Assembly (NCBI GenBank): GCA_903859715.1
Contig: CAIONS010000058.1
Coordinates: 1 to 44,771, forward strand
Origin: an uncultured Opitutia bacterium
GTDB taxonomy: Bacteria > Verrucomicrobiota > Verrucomicrobiia > Opitutales > Opitutaceae
DNA length: 44,771 bases
Direction of reading: 5' to 3'
The translations under genes and the position numbers were made by a program. The notes beneath the pieces were generated by a model. It saw only the letters and a program-made list of their open reading frames with translations. It was not told the DNA's origin and did no database searches. Every line of letters begins with the position of its first letter. The stretch's first letter is position 1. Shown here one piece after another: positions 27,743-35,921 of the stretch.

Positions 27743-29482
27743 ATGCGGCCACGTTTTGCGACCATGCCATCGGCCACTGCCGAAGTTTCCTCCCTCACCG
27801 CCATCCTCGCTTTCAACGCGGGCAACCAACTCGCCGTGCGCCGGCTGGGCTCACGGCTGGACTTGGCTTTCACGGGCGATGATCTCGCGGCGGCCTCCGC
27901 CGGACTGGAGGCCGCCTTTGCCATTCATCTCGCGCCCGCCGAATATTTTTCAACTGTGGCCGACGGACGGGCTTGTGCCGTATTCTTTACTCAGGTCAGC
28001 GGCGCGCCCGCCGATTCGTCCATGGAGTTTCATTCGCTGGACGCCCTCTCCGCGCGCGCGGCTGACCTCACGCCTGCGCTCGCCACAGTGCTGGATCAGC
28101 TCGACCCCTATCTCGTCGAGATCCCTTACCTGCACCTCGGTGAGAACGATTTCATCTACAAATTCCGTCCCGCCCAGGAGCGCAACACGGCCATCTATGC
28201 CCAGGACGCCGTGGCCGGCGCCCTCTACCAGTCCCAGCTTTGCTCCGCGATCAAGGCCATCGCCCGTCAGCACGAACGCTCCGCCGCAGCGCCGGTCACG
28301 CTCGATTTCGGCGCGGTCCAGTATGTCATCCCGAGTCACTTTGGTTTCTGCCTCGGCGTGAAAAATGCCATCGAGCGTGCCTACGAGACTCTCGCCGAGA
28401 ATCCAGGTCGGCGCGTGTTCATGCTCTCCGAGCTGATCCACAATCCCTTCGTCAACGAGGACCTGCTCCGTCGCGGCCTGCGCTACCTGCAGACCGACAA
28501 GGGCGAAGCCTACACCAGCGACGGCCGCCAGGCCTCCGCCGCCCCCGGGATTCCGTTGCTCTGGGACACGCTCACGCCCGACGACATCGTCATCATCCCG
28601 GCCTTCGGCGCGACCGACGACGACAAGCGCCGGCTCGTGCGCAAAGGCATCGCCGTCTGTCACTACGACGCGACCTGCATGCTCGTCGAGAAAGTCTGGA
28701 AGGCGGCGCGCGCCTACGGGCGCGAGGGCTACACTGTCATCATCCACGGCAAGCGTGAGCATGAGGAGACGAAGGCGACCTTCTCCAACACGCGCCGCCA
28801 TGCGCACGCCGTCATTGTCCGCAACCTCGATGAAGCCCGGCAGCTGGGGGAGATCATCGCCAGCGACGACTCCGCCGTCCGCCGGAAATTCTACGATCTC
28901 TTCGCCGGCCGGCATACGCCGGGATTCGACGTGGACCGGCATCTCGACCGGGTCGCTGTCGTGAATCAGACCACCCTGCTCATGAACGAGACTCTTGGCA
29001 TTCTCGAGCACTTGCGCGGGGTTTACCGGGCCAAGTTCGGCGATGACACCCGCGTCGGCGGCAGCGGGCGGCGCGACACCCTCTGCTACGCCACCCAGGT
29101 GAACCAGGACGCGCTCAGCCGCGCGCTGGCCGAACCGCTCGACGCCGCCTTCGTCATCGGAGGGAAAAACTCCTCGAACACCTATCAACTTTTCCGACTG
29201 TGCGAACTCCAGCTCGGGGCCAGTGCCTTTTTCATCCAGTCCGAGGCGAGCATCTGTTCGCGTGGCTCCGTCGACCACTACGTCTACGCGGGTGGCGGCA
29301 TCGGCCGCACCGAGTCCCGCCCACTATGGCGCGACGAGGCATTTCCGAAACGTGTGCTCATCACCGGCGGGGCCAGCTGTCCCGACGGCATCATCCAGCA
29401 GGTAATCACGCGCATCAACGGCTTCTTCCCTCCGGCCGCACTGCGGAGCGTCGCGGATGTGCTGCGCGACCTCGCGACTTAG
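27743..29482 (+). CDS. ispH: 4-hydroxy-3-methylbut-2-enyl diphosphate reductase, long form
   Basis: The last step of the MEP isoprenoid pathway, reducing HMBPP to IPP and DMAPP with a [4Fe-4S] cluster. The cluster cysteines are visible: Cys203 in SHFGFCLGVKNAIERA, Cys312 in HYDATCMLVEKV and Cys546 in ITGGASCPDGII. Also seen are SELIHNPFVNEDL, VIHGKREHEET-like YTVIIHGKREHEET, VNQTTLLMNET and IGGKNSSNTYQL. At 579 residues it is far longer than typical bacterial IspH (~310): residues 1 to ~195 form an extra N-terminal region unlike any domain I recognise, and the core resembles the longer plant/cyanobacterial type. ATG 27743 or 27764 may be the start. Its TAG stop overlaps the convergent MFS stop (TTAG). 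Confidence 0.93.
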   Translation: MRPRFATMPSATAEVSSLTAILAFNAGNQLAVRRLGSRLDLAFTGDDLAAASAGLEAAFAIHLAPAEYFSTVADGRACAVFFTQVSGAPADSSMEFHSLDALSARAADLTPALATVLDQLDPYLVEIPYLHLGENDFIYKFRPAQERNTAIYAQDAVAGALYQSQLCSAIKAIARQHERSAAAPVTLDFGAVQYVIPSHFGFCLGVKNAIERAYETLAENPGRRVFMLSELIHNPFVNEDLLRRGLRYLQTDKGEAYTSDGRQASAAPGIPLLWDTLTPDDIVIIPAFGATDDDKRRLVRKGIAVCHYDATCMLVEKVWKAARAYGREGYTVIIHGKREHEETKATFSNTRRHAHAVIVRNLDEARQLGEIIASDDSAVRRKFYDLFAGRHTPGFDVDRHLDRVAVVNQTTLLMNETLGILEHLRGVYRAKFGDDTRVGGSGRRDTLCYATQVNQDALSRALAEPLDAAFVIGGKNSSNTYQLFRLCELQLGASAFFIQSEASICSRGSVDHYVYAGGGIGRTESRPLWRDEAFPKRVLITGGASCPDGIIQQVITRINGFFPPAALRSVADVLRDLAT

Positions 29483-30822
29483 GGCCCTTTCTCGCCGGCC
29501 CGCTGACGGCGCGTGTGAACGACGAGCAGGCACCAGAAAATCGCGGAAACGATCAGCGCACCAGGCAGGGCGCACAGCACCGCCTGCCGCAGGTCTCCCC
29601 AGCGATCCGACAGGAAGCCGACAAACCGCGGCGACCAGAGATCGCCAAACATGTGGATGGCGAAAATAGACGCCGCCATCGCACTCGCGCGCATGGCCAC
29701 TGGCACGGTTTCTAGGATCAGCGTGTTCACGGGCCCGGTGGAAAAGAAAAGCAGGAACATGGTGGCGACGAGCGCCAGCTTGGCTTGGCCCAGATCCTCC
29801 AGCGTGAAAGCCGCGAAAGCCACGGGCGCAGCCAGCGAGGCACTGAGTGCGAGCAGCCACGCATATCCGGTCCCCGTCCGCCGCTGCCAGCGGGTCGCCC
29901 AGAATCCTCCTGCTAGCGTCGCCACAAGGCCGGTCGCGGCCAGTGAGGCACTGAAAAAGAAGCCCGCCTGGTCCAGTGCCATGTGATGCACTCGGCAAAG
30001 GAACGTCGGGGCCCACAGGGAAAATCCACCCATGGCAAATGTCTGCGCCACGTAGCCCGCCATCACGAGCAGGTAGCCGGGAAATTTAAACAGGGCCAGA
30101 TACGTGCGCCAGCCGCTCGGCGGGGATGGCACCGTCGCGGTTTCAGCCGGCTCACTGGCGCCCCGCACCGGCTCCCGGAGCAGAAACAGCGTGAGCGCCA
30201 GCAACAGGCCCGGATATCCCGCCCAGAGAAACGCCGCCCGCCATCCGTAGTGCACCGCCACGTACCCGCCCATCAGGTAGCCGAGCGCGGACCCCACCGG
30301 GATCGCAAAATAGAAAATCGTGATCGCGTTGTTGCGGCGCGACGGCGGAAACAGATCCGCGATCCAACCCGGGCTGATCGTACCGAAGCTCGCTTCGCCA
30401 AAACCGACCAGCACCCGGAAGAACAGGATGGAAACATACGCTCCCGCATGCCCCGTGAGCAAGGTGCCAAGGCTCCAGACAAAAACCCCGCCCGCGATCA
30501 GCCACCGCCGGGGCAGCCGGTCGCCGAGCCAGCCAAAAATCGGCGCCGTGATGAAATAGCCGAGCATGAAGGCCGTCGCAATGGTTCCTGCCTGCTCATC
30601 GCCGATCTTCAGCCCGGCCTGCAACGCCGGCAGTACCGCCGCAAGCAGCTGCCGGTCGAGGTAATCCAGCAGATTGAGGCCCGTCAGCGTCACCAAGGTC
30701 GCGACCGGCCAGAGAGGTTTGGTGGCGTTCTGCACGCGCCCCGAGTAAGTCGCCACGCCCCGGCCATGGAAAGCACTAAGCTCGAGCCCTCGCGCTTTCC
30801 TGATCAACCCACCATGACTCAC
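29479..30822 (-). CDS. MFS transporter (Spinster-like)
   Basis: A 447-residue inner-membrane transporter with about twelve membrane helices. The first is at residues ~40-60 (VATLVTLTGLNLLDYLDRQL, whose DYLDRQ is typical of the Spns/ACS-like groups). Motif A lies between helices 2 and 3: GWLGDRLPRRWLIAGG. FFRVLVGFGEASFGTISPGW matches helix 4. A central charged loop separates the two halves. Start GTG 30822 gives a longish N-terminus; a GTG 26 codons further in is also possible. The stop codon overlaps that of ispH by convergent TTAG. The substrate is unknown; Spinster-like proteins carry lipids or organic anions. Confidence 0.88.
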   Translation of the reverse strand: MSHGGLIRKARGLELSAFHGRGVATYSGRVQNATKPLWPVATLVTLTGLNLLDYLDRQLLAAVLPALQAGLKIGDEQAGTIATAFMLGYFITAPIFGWLGDRLPRRWLIAGGVFVWSLGTLLTGHAGAYVSILFFRVLVGFGEASFGTISPGWIADLFPPSRRNNAITIFYFAIPVGSALGYLMGGYVAVHYGWRAAFLWAGYPGLLLALTLFLLREPVRGASEPAETATVPSPPSGWRTYLALFKFPGYLLVMAGYVAQTFAMGGFSLWAPTFLCRVHHMALDQAGFFFSASLAATGLVATLAGGFWATRWQRRTGTGYAWLLALSASLAAPVAFAAFTLEDLGQAKLALVATMFLLFFSTGPVNTLILETVPVAMRASAMAASIFAIHMFGDLWSPRFVGFLSDRWGDLRQAVLCALPGALIVSAIFWCLLVVHTRRQRAGEKGP

Positions 30823-30830
30823 GCCGGCAC

Positions 30831-30855
30831 AAAAAAGGCCGGGATTATCCGGCCT
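30831..30855 (-). terminator. Rho-independent terminator after the outer-membrane barrel gene
   Basis: On the minus strand, AGGCCGG and CCGGCCT form a 7-bp stem (30849-30855 with 30836-30842) around a 6-nt loop, followed directly by a run of T (complement of 30831-30835). It lies 26 bp after the stop of the outer-membrane gene and 9 bp before the MFS start, so the two minus-strand genes are separate transcripts. Confidence 0.85.
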
Positions 30856-30880
30856 GCAAAAACGCGCGTGGAGGGAAATC

Positions 30881-32059
30881 TCAGAACCGGTAGTTCATGC
30901 CCATCCGGAAACCCGACAGGGTCGACAGGTCAACTTTCGTGGCGTAGTTGGCGTCAGGCGTGGAGATGTTCTGGTCGTAACTGCCGTTGCTCTGGTAGAC
31001 CGCGCCGGCATAGGCGCCCGCCCGGTCCGTGACCTCATATTCCAAGGTCGCATCGGCATAATAGCCGGGCAGCAATTTCTCGGTCGTGTTATCGACGGTA
31101 TCGATGATGCCGTTGCCCACCGCCGGGGTATAAATTTCGTCCACGCTATAGGTCGATCCGGCAAAAACCAGCGCGGCGCCTGCGCTGACCGTCGCCTTGA
31201 GCTTTTCCGTGATGGCGTAGGAGATTGACGGACCCGCCCGGAGTGTAAAATACCCGCCCTTCACCCGCCAGTGATCCGACACCACTCCGCTGGTCACCGT
31301 GGTGGTGCGGCCCAAGGGGGTGTTGCCCAGCAGGGTCGTGTTATCGACCGTCGGATTGGAAACGGAGCCATCGCTGTTGGTGACGGCAACTGTAGAGGTG
31401 GAAGGACCAGCGTAGGGCGGCATGGGCGCAGTCTGGCCGTTGAGCGAATAGTAATCGGTGATGGTCGTGATCGTGGAGGCGAGGTTTTCCGTCCGGTTGG
31501 TGTTGATCTCGTTGAGGCTAAGGCCGGCGAAAAGCTTCCAGGAGAGTTTCTTCGTCAGGTTGCCCATATCCTTGGCCACCACGACCTCGACCCCCTCGTT
31601 CTGGTCCAGTTTTTCCTGGCGCAGGCCAGGATCAGCGATACTCGCGGTGTAAGAGTGAAAGGCCAGGTTCCCGTCCGGTTGTACCTGACCGGTGTACAGA
31701 TAGCTCCACGAATTAGTGAACCCATCCGGATTGATTGGAGCGGCATTGCCATCGGCATCAATGATGGTGCGAGTATCTCCCGCCACGATGCCGTCGGCGT
31801 AAGTCCGGAGAAGATTCGGCGTGGTGATATCGGCATAGGGCTGGGTGGAGACGATCGTTCCGTGACCCGTAAACGACGCCTTCGCGCCCGAGATGCCGCG
31901 GATACCCAGGCTCAGCGTGAGCTTCGGAGTGTAGATATATTCGTCGATGCCGAAGTCCGTGATGATCTCCTCCTGGGGAGCCTGTCCTTCTTGGGCGTGA
32001 AGCGCGGCAATCCCGGCGGTGAGAAGGAAGGCGCCGAACGCCAGGCGGAAGATTTTCAT
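30881..32059 (-). CDS. Outer-membrane beta-barrel protein with signal peptide
   Basis: A 392-residue exported protein. The signal peptide MKIFRLAFGAFLLTAGIAAL is followed by HA and QEG, with cleavage after ALHA likely. The mature part alternates polar and hydrophobic residues (KLTLSLGIRGISG, SWKLFAGLSLNEI, GGYFTLRAGPSISYAITEKL, ATVSAGAALVFAGSTYSVDE) and ends GFRMGMNYRF, with the terminal Phe used by the BAM complex. The frame extends to 32113, but the signal peptide fixes ATG 32059. No specific porin or autotransporter family is recognisable. It lies 127 bp downstream of the ParA-unit genes on the same strand; the gap holds the palindrome GGCGGCGCCGCC (32163-32174), so it may be transcribed separately. 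Confidence 0.8.
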   Translation of the reverse strand: MKIFRLAFGAFLLTAGIAALHAQEGQAPQEEIITDFGIDEYIYTPKLTLSLGIRGISGAKASFTGHGTIVSTQPYADITTPNLLRTYADGIVAGDTRTIIDADGNAAPINPDGFTNSWSYLYTGQVQPDGNLAFHSYTASIADPGLRQEKLDQNEGVEVVVAKDMGNLTKKLSWKLFAGLSLNEINTNRTENLASTITTITDYYSLNGQTAPMPPYAGPSTSTVAVTNSDGSVSNPTVDNTTLLGNTPLGRTTTVTSGVVSDHWRVKGGYFTLRAGPSISYAITEKLKATVSAGAALVFAGSTYSVDEIYTPAVGNGIIDTVDNTTEKLLPGYYADATLEYEVTDRAGAYAGAVYQSNGSYDQNISTPDANYATKVDLSTLSGFRMGMNYRF

Positions 32060-32186
32060 GAAAGGGAGGTGGGGCAAAGGTTCTTGGACGGACAAATTTT
32101 GGAAAAGTTTCAAAAAGCTTCAGGGGCGGCCCAAGTCAGGTCAATCACGGTATTGGACCTGTGGCGGCGCCGCCGGAAGGGCTGGT

Positions 32187-32900
32187 TCACTCGTTGAACT
32201 CGTCGGTTTTCTTGGCCGGCGGGCCATCGAGCTTGAGGGCGGCCGCGGCCTGCGGGTCGATCGCCGCCAGTTTCTCCCGGAATTCCCGGGAACGCGTCCG
32301 GAGATCCTCCTCGCGTTGCTCGAGCTCGGTTTCCTTTTCCTGCTGCGCCTGCACTTTCTCGAAGAGCTTGGTCTCGCTGTCGTCCAGGAACTTCTCGCGT
32401 TCGCGCAGCCCCTGGCGCTCTTCCTTGAGCGCGGCCTCCTGGCGCTCGAGTTCGGTCCGGAGCTGTTCCTGCGCGGCCTGCTCTTCCTTGGAAAGTCCCG
32501 CCTTCACTGGCGCGGCCTTGCGCGACGCCGCCAGCAGTTGCTCGCGCGCCAGCAAGAGGGCTTCCGTCTCCGCCAGATCCCGTTCCCGGTCGGCGAGCTT
32601 GACCTCCGTCTCCGCCACGATCCGTTCCCGCTCGGCCAGGGCCGCTTCCAGCTGCCGCAGCGACCGCTCAAGTTCGCCGGCCTGCATCTTGTCAAAGGGC
32701 GGGCCGCCCCCGAACGGCGAACGGGTCGCCTGGACCACGGCCTTGATCGATTCCCGGGCGGCGGCCGAGGACTCGGAGACTTCAAACGGGGAATGGGTCA
32801 GCCCGCGACGCCGGCGCAATACCAGTGGCCTGGGCCCGCCTCCTGCGTTCGCAGCAGGAAACTTGATGGAGCCGGGGACAGGGGCTGAGGGGTCGGACAT
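32187..32900 (-). CDS. Coiled-coil protein of the ParA unit
   Basis: A 237-residue protein with no recognisable enzyme domain. Residues 1-70 are Pro/Ser-rich with a basic patch (RPLVLRRRRG). Residues ~75-215 are charged, low in Gly/Pro and rich in Glu/Arg/Leu/Ala heptads (LERSLRQLEAALAERERIVA, LREREKFLDDSETKLFEK), a long coiled coil with one break near AAPVKAGLSK. The end is TDEFNE. It starts 6 bp after the stop of the 285-residue gene and is the third gene of the unit. A coiled-coil partner is common in ParA/MinD-type positioning systems (for example PomX), which suggests a scaffold role by analogy only. Confidence 0.8.
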   Translation of the reverse strand: MSDPSAPVPGSIKFPAANAGGGPRPLVLRRRRGLTHSPFEVSESSAAARESIKAVVQATRSPFGGGPPFDKMQAGELERSLRQLEAALAERERIVAETEVKLADRERDLAETEALLLAREQLLAASRKAAPVKAGLSKEEQAAQEQLRTELERQEAALKEERQGLREREKFLDDSETKLFEKVQAQQEKETELEQREEDLRTRSREFREKLAAIDPQAAAALKLDGPPAKKTDEFNE

Positions 32901-32906
32901 ACCGGC

Positions 32907-33764
32907 CTATTTGCCGAAAAGCCGGCCCAGCGAGCCAAAAAGACCGCCTTTCTTGCCTTCGCTGGCACCGCCCTTGGCCTTCATGTAATTCGTGAGCATT
33001 TCCGCCGCGCGTTTCTCCGCATCGGCATTGCCGAGGACTGCCAAACTCCGCTGCAGGGAGCCGCCCGCGGCCAGTTCCTTCCGCATCGCGGCATACTCGT
33101 CCTTGAACCACTCGATCGCGAGCGACGTCCGCGTCGCCGGCACGGCCGAGCGGGCCGCCTGAGCCAAAGCTTCGGGCAAATGCAGGCCGCGGCCACCGAC
33201 CCGGAACGGCAGACATTCGGCCAGCGTGGCCTCGTCAATGTGGGAAAGGGCGTTCAGCAGCCGGCGGAAATCGCCGCCGACGATCACATTCTGCGACATG
33301 CTTTGGGCAAAAATACAGAATTCACCGAGCGTCGTAAGCTTCTCGAGTTTGCAGAACTCGATCGTATCCGTGCTCAGCGCCGTGAGCGTCATGGGGAACA
33401 CCTCGGAAATTCCAAGTTTCGCGAGATTCTTGAGCAGCTGGTTGTCCTTCAGCGCGGACGCCTCGGTCTGCTCCACCATTTCGCCGAACGGAGTGTCGAA
33501 TGACAGCGTCTCCTTCAGCAGTGAAATCAGGAAATCCACTTTCGACGCCGGGATACCCTTCATCGTCAGCATGGTCACCATCTCGTCGTAGCTCAGGTCG
33601 ATGTAGGCCGCGGGGGTCTCTTCCTTGCCCTTCACCGGCCAGTCGGGGCCGTCCAGGTTTTGCGCGAGGCTGCTGAGGGGCGTGTTCACCATGATGGACG
33701 CAGCAAACGCCGAGCGTACCTCATCCCATTCCGTGGCAGTGCTTTTTTTCGGTGTGTCAGACAT
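32907..33764 (-). CDS. Conserved-looking protein of unknown function in the ParA unit
   Basis: A 285-residue cytosolic protein from ATG 33764 (MSDTPKKSTATEWDEVRSAF); the frame upstream to 33869 is not protein-like. It is mostly helical, without known catalytic motifs. Segments such as MKGIPASKVDFLISLLKETL and NQLLKNLAKLGISEVFPMTL suggest helical repeats. After a Lys/Gly-rich linker the tail KKGGLFGSLGRLFGK can form a short amphipathic helix like a membrane-targeting sequence. It lies 22 bp after parA and 6 bp before the coiled-coil gene. Its function is not known; a ParA regulator or cargo adaptor is an inference from context. Confidence 0.8.
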   Translation of the reverse strand: MSDTPKKSTATEWDEVRSAFAASIMVNTPLSSLAQNLDGPDWPVKGKEETPAAYIDLSYDEMVTMLTMKGIPASKVDFLISLLKETLSFDTPFGEMVEQTEASALKDNQLLKNLAKLGISEVFPMTLTALSTDTIEFCKLEKLTTLGEFCIFAQSMSQNVIVGGDFRRLLNALSHIDEATLAECLPFRVGGRGLHLPEALAQAARSAVPATRTSLAIEWFKDEYAAMRKELAAGGSLQRSLAVLGNADAEKRAAEMLTNYMKAKGGASEGKKGGLFGSLGRLFGK

Positions 33765-33786
33765 GAGCGTGAAATGTGAGCTGAGG

Positions 33787-34689
33787 TTACTGGCCGTGGC
33801 GCACGATCTCGGTCGCGAGCTTGCGGTAGTCGCCGACGACGTTGTCCGCCGTGCCCGGCGCCGGGGCATCCGGGCCGTCCTGGCTGATGAGCAGGACCGG
33901 CAGGCCGAGCGTCACCGCCCGGCGCACGATCATCGCATCGCGAATCTGCGTCTCAAAAATCTTGGCGGTCTGCGCCACCCGCTTCGCGGTGCGAAATTGA
34001 TTCATGCGGAGCTGCATCCGCATCTTCGGCACCTCGATGTCCACGCCCGACTTGATGGAATTGAAAATCACGCCCTGCACCTGCGCGGGCACGCCCATCG
34101 AGGCCTTGCGGAAACTCGCCGACAGCTGGTGGAACTTGCCCAGCTTCTCCACGAGCAGCGTGAAGCCAATCAGGCTCAGTGCGTCGGGATTGGACGGGAC
34201 GTAGATTTCGTTGCTCACAAACACGCCGCATTGCGAAGCGCGCAGGATGTTCGGCGGGCAGTCGAAGAGGATGAAATCGTAATCGTTCTCGATCTCCGCC
34301 AGCTGCTCCTGGAACACCACGTAGGGCGGACGCTTCGGGTCGCACTCGTATTCGCTTTCGAGGTCGACGAGATTGAAGGCCGTCGGCACGAGGTCGAGCC
34401 CCGGCAGGATTTTCTGCCCGTTCTTGTCCTCGACGACATCCTTGATGACGAGGTCCTACACCTTGGCCGTGCCGGGCTCAAAGATGGAGAAGAACGCGCC
34501 TTCGCCCTGGGCGTTGATCTTGTTCCAACGCTCCAAGCGGAGCAGCCAGATGCTGCTGTTCGACTGCGTGTCGAAATCAAACAACAAGACCCGCTTGCCG
34601 AGTTTGGCCAGGCAGGCAGCCGTATTGACGATGAGGGAGGTCTTTCCCACGCCGCCCTTGTAGTTGATGAAGGAGATTTTGCGCGCCAT
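33787..34689 (-). pseudogene. ParA/MinD-like ATPase split by an in-frame TAG
   Basis: A deviant-Walker ATPase: FINYKGGVGKTSLIVNTAAC carries the signature Lys before GGVGKT, LLFDFDTQSNSS replaces the usual DxDPQ, and DFILFDCPPNI is Walker B. Without the stop it would be 300 codons and intact. Codon 78, at 34458-34456, reads TAG between GTAKV and DLVIKDVVE; the frame is otherwise open and strongly ParA-like on both sides. The later part includes VPSNPDALSLIGFTLLVEKL and ends at TAA. A C-to-T change of a CAG (Gln) codon would explain it. The 3' fragment has an internal ATG at 34389. The two following genes form a compact unit with it. Either a real nonsense mutation or a sequence error is possible. 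Confidence 0.8.
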
Positions 34690-34730
34690 TCGTGAAGCTT
34701 CGTTGACAAGGTTACCCTAACATTCGTGAA
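34687..34730. promoter_or_regulatory. Direct repeats at the parA start and in the divergent promoter region
   Basis: CATTCGTGAA occurs at 34687-34696, where CAT is the complement of the parA start codon, and again at 34721-34730, 34 bp apart. Between them lies TTGACA (34703-34708), a -35-like element for the plus-strand genes, without a good -10 element. The repeats could be an operator for autoregulation of parA, or chance. Confidence 0.35.
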
Positions 34731-34807
34731 CACGCGGCTTGTGAACCAGTCCGCCAGCCAAAAACTCGCCCGGGTTTGACGAATTTTTCGCTTTGTCCCC
34801 GACGATC

Positions 34808-35281
34808 ATGACTAGTTCCGAACATTGCCTACAAGAACGCTTTTCGCCAGCGGGCATTTGTTTCGGTTGCGGTCCGGCTAATCCTCAGGGCCTGCACATT
34901 CGCAGCTTCGCCCAGCCCGACGGCTCCCTGCTCGCGCACTGGCATCCCCTGCCCCATCACGCGGCTTTTCCCGGCGTGCTCAACGGCGGCATCATCGGCG
35001 CGTTGCTCGACTGCCACTGCAACTGGGCCGCCACCTGGCACCTGATGCAGCGCGATTCGCTGCCCAGCCCGCCGTGCACGGTCACCGCCAGCTACGCGAT
35101 CAAGCTGCAGCGGCCCACGCCGACCGACGCCGAGCTCCGGCTGGAGGCGCGCGTCGTCGAGTCCGGACCCGACCGTGCTCGCGTCGAGGGCACGCTTTCG
35201 GCCGGCGGACAGCCCTGCGCCACGTGCATCGGGACGTTTGTGGCGGTCAAGGCCGGGCACCCCGCGTATCATCGCTGGTGA
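34808..35281 (+). CDS. PaaI-like hotdog-fold thioesterase
   Basis: A 157-residue protein of the hotdog thioesterase fold, expected to hydrolyse an acyl-CoA. The N-terminal FSPAGICFGCGPANPQGLHI is typical of PaaI-like proteins beginning with a Cys pair. HAAFPGVLNGGIIGALLDCH is the active-site helix region, with Asn-Gly-Gly in place of the common H-G-G. TASYAIKLQRPTP follows as the central strand. ATG 34808 is preferred over the TTG at 34793. The stop overlaps the next gene's GTG as GTGA. The substrate is unknown. Confidence 0.85.
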   Translation: MTSSEHCLQERFSPAGICFGCGPANPQGLHIRSFAQPDGSLLAHWHPLPHHAAFPGVLNGGIIGALLDCHCNWAATWHLMQRDSLPSPPCTVTASYAIKLQRPTPTDAELRLEARVVESGPDRARVEGTLSAGGQPCATCIGTFVAVKAGHPAYHRW

Positions 35282-35778
35282 CCCCGGAAACGACCGTGAA
35301 CAAATCCCTGCTGCGCGAACGCATTCTCACCCAACTCCGCGCCACCCTCGCGCTCCAGGTCAACGCCGCCCAACTCGCCCGCGACGAGGCCATCAGCGAG
35401 GAAAGCCGGGCGGAAAATCAATATGACACCCATAGCCTCGAGGCTGGCTATCTGGCCGAGGGCCAGGCCCGGCAGGCGGCCGAGATTGAGGAGAGCATCA
35501 CCAGCATTTCCGCCCTGGCCGTGCCCGATTTTCCCGCTGGAGCGCCGATCGCGCTCGGCGCATTGGTCGAAGTGCGGAACAGCCGCGGAGCCGCAGAAAC
35601 GTATTTTCTTTGTCCACGCGCCGGTGGCCTGGAGCTGCAGGTGGAAGACCGCACCGTGCTGGTCGTGACGCCGCAATCCCCGCTCGGCCGCCAGCTGCTC
35701 GGCCGCCGGGTCGGCGACCCCGTGCAACCGCCCGGCCGTAGCACGGCGGCGGCCTCCCGAATCGTCGCGGTGCAGTAG
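35278..35778 (+). CDS. GreA/GreB-family transcription factor
   Basis: A 166-residue protein. The N-terminal half is a predicted coiled coil with SEESRAENQYDTHSLEAGYL, matching the GreA/B-like 'ESR.ENkYDT' group. The C-terminal half has GALVEVRNSRGAAETYFL and VVTPQSPLGRQLLGRRVGD, the FKBP-like domain that docks on RNA polymerase in GreA, GreB and Rnk. The spacing of acidic residues at the coiled-coil tip differs from classical GreA, so cleavage activity is not certain. Start GTG 35278 overlaps the thioesterase stop (GTGA); a second GTG at 35296 is possible. It is convergent with the TonB-like gene. Confidence 0.85.
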   Translation: MTPETTVNKSLLRERILTQLRATLALQVNAAQLARDEAISEESRAENQYDTHSLEAGYLAEGQARQAAEIEESITSISALAVPDFPAGAPIALGALVEVRNSRGAAETYFLCPRAGGLELQVEDRTVLVVTPQSPLGRQLLGRRVGDPVQPPGRSTAAASRIVAVQ

Positions 35779-35793
35779 GCGCTGAAGCTCGAG

Positions 35794-35885
35794 GTGGAGC
35801 GTGTTGCCCTCAACGCGCTGAGCATCGCCGCCCGAGTTTGATCGCAGAAAGACCCAACCAACGCATTGAGGACAATGCGTTCCAC
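35794..35885. repeat. Palindromic repeat between greAB-like and tonB-like genes
   Basis: Arms of 27 bp (35794-35820 and 35859-35885) are inverted repeats matching at 21 of 27 positions. Within the right arm AACGCATT/AATGCGTT forms a perfect 8-bp hairpin (35860-35881). It lies between two convergent stop codons and may be a two-way terminator or a dispersed palindromic element. Confidence 0.7.
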
Positions 35886-35921
35886 CGCGACTGCTCATCG
35901 TCACATTGCAGCCCACTACTT

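Noticed and set aside
32163-32174. GGCGGCGCCGCC as terminator between the coiled-coil and barrel genes
   Set aside because: Self-complementary but without loop or T-run; could not be supported as a terminator.
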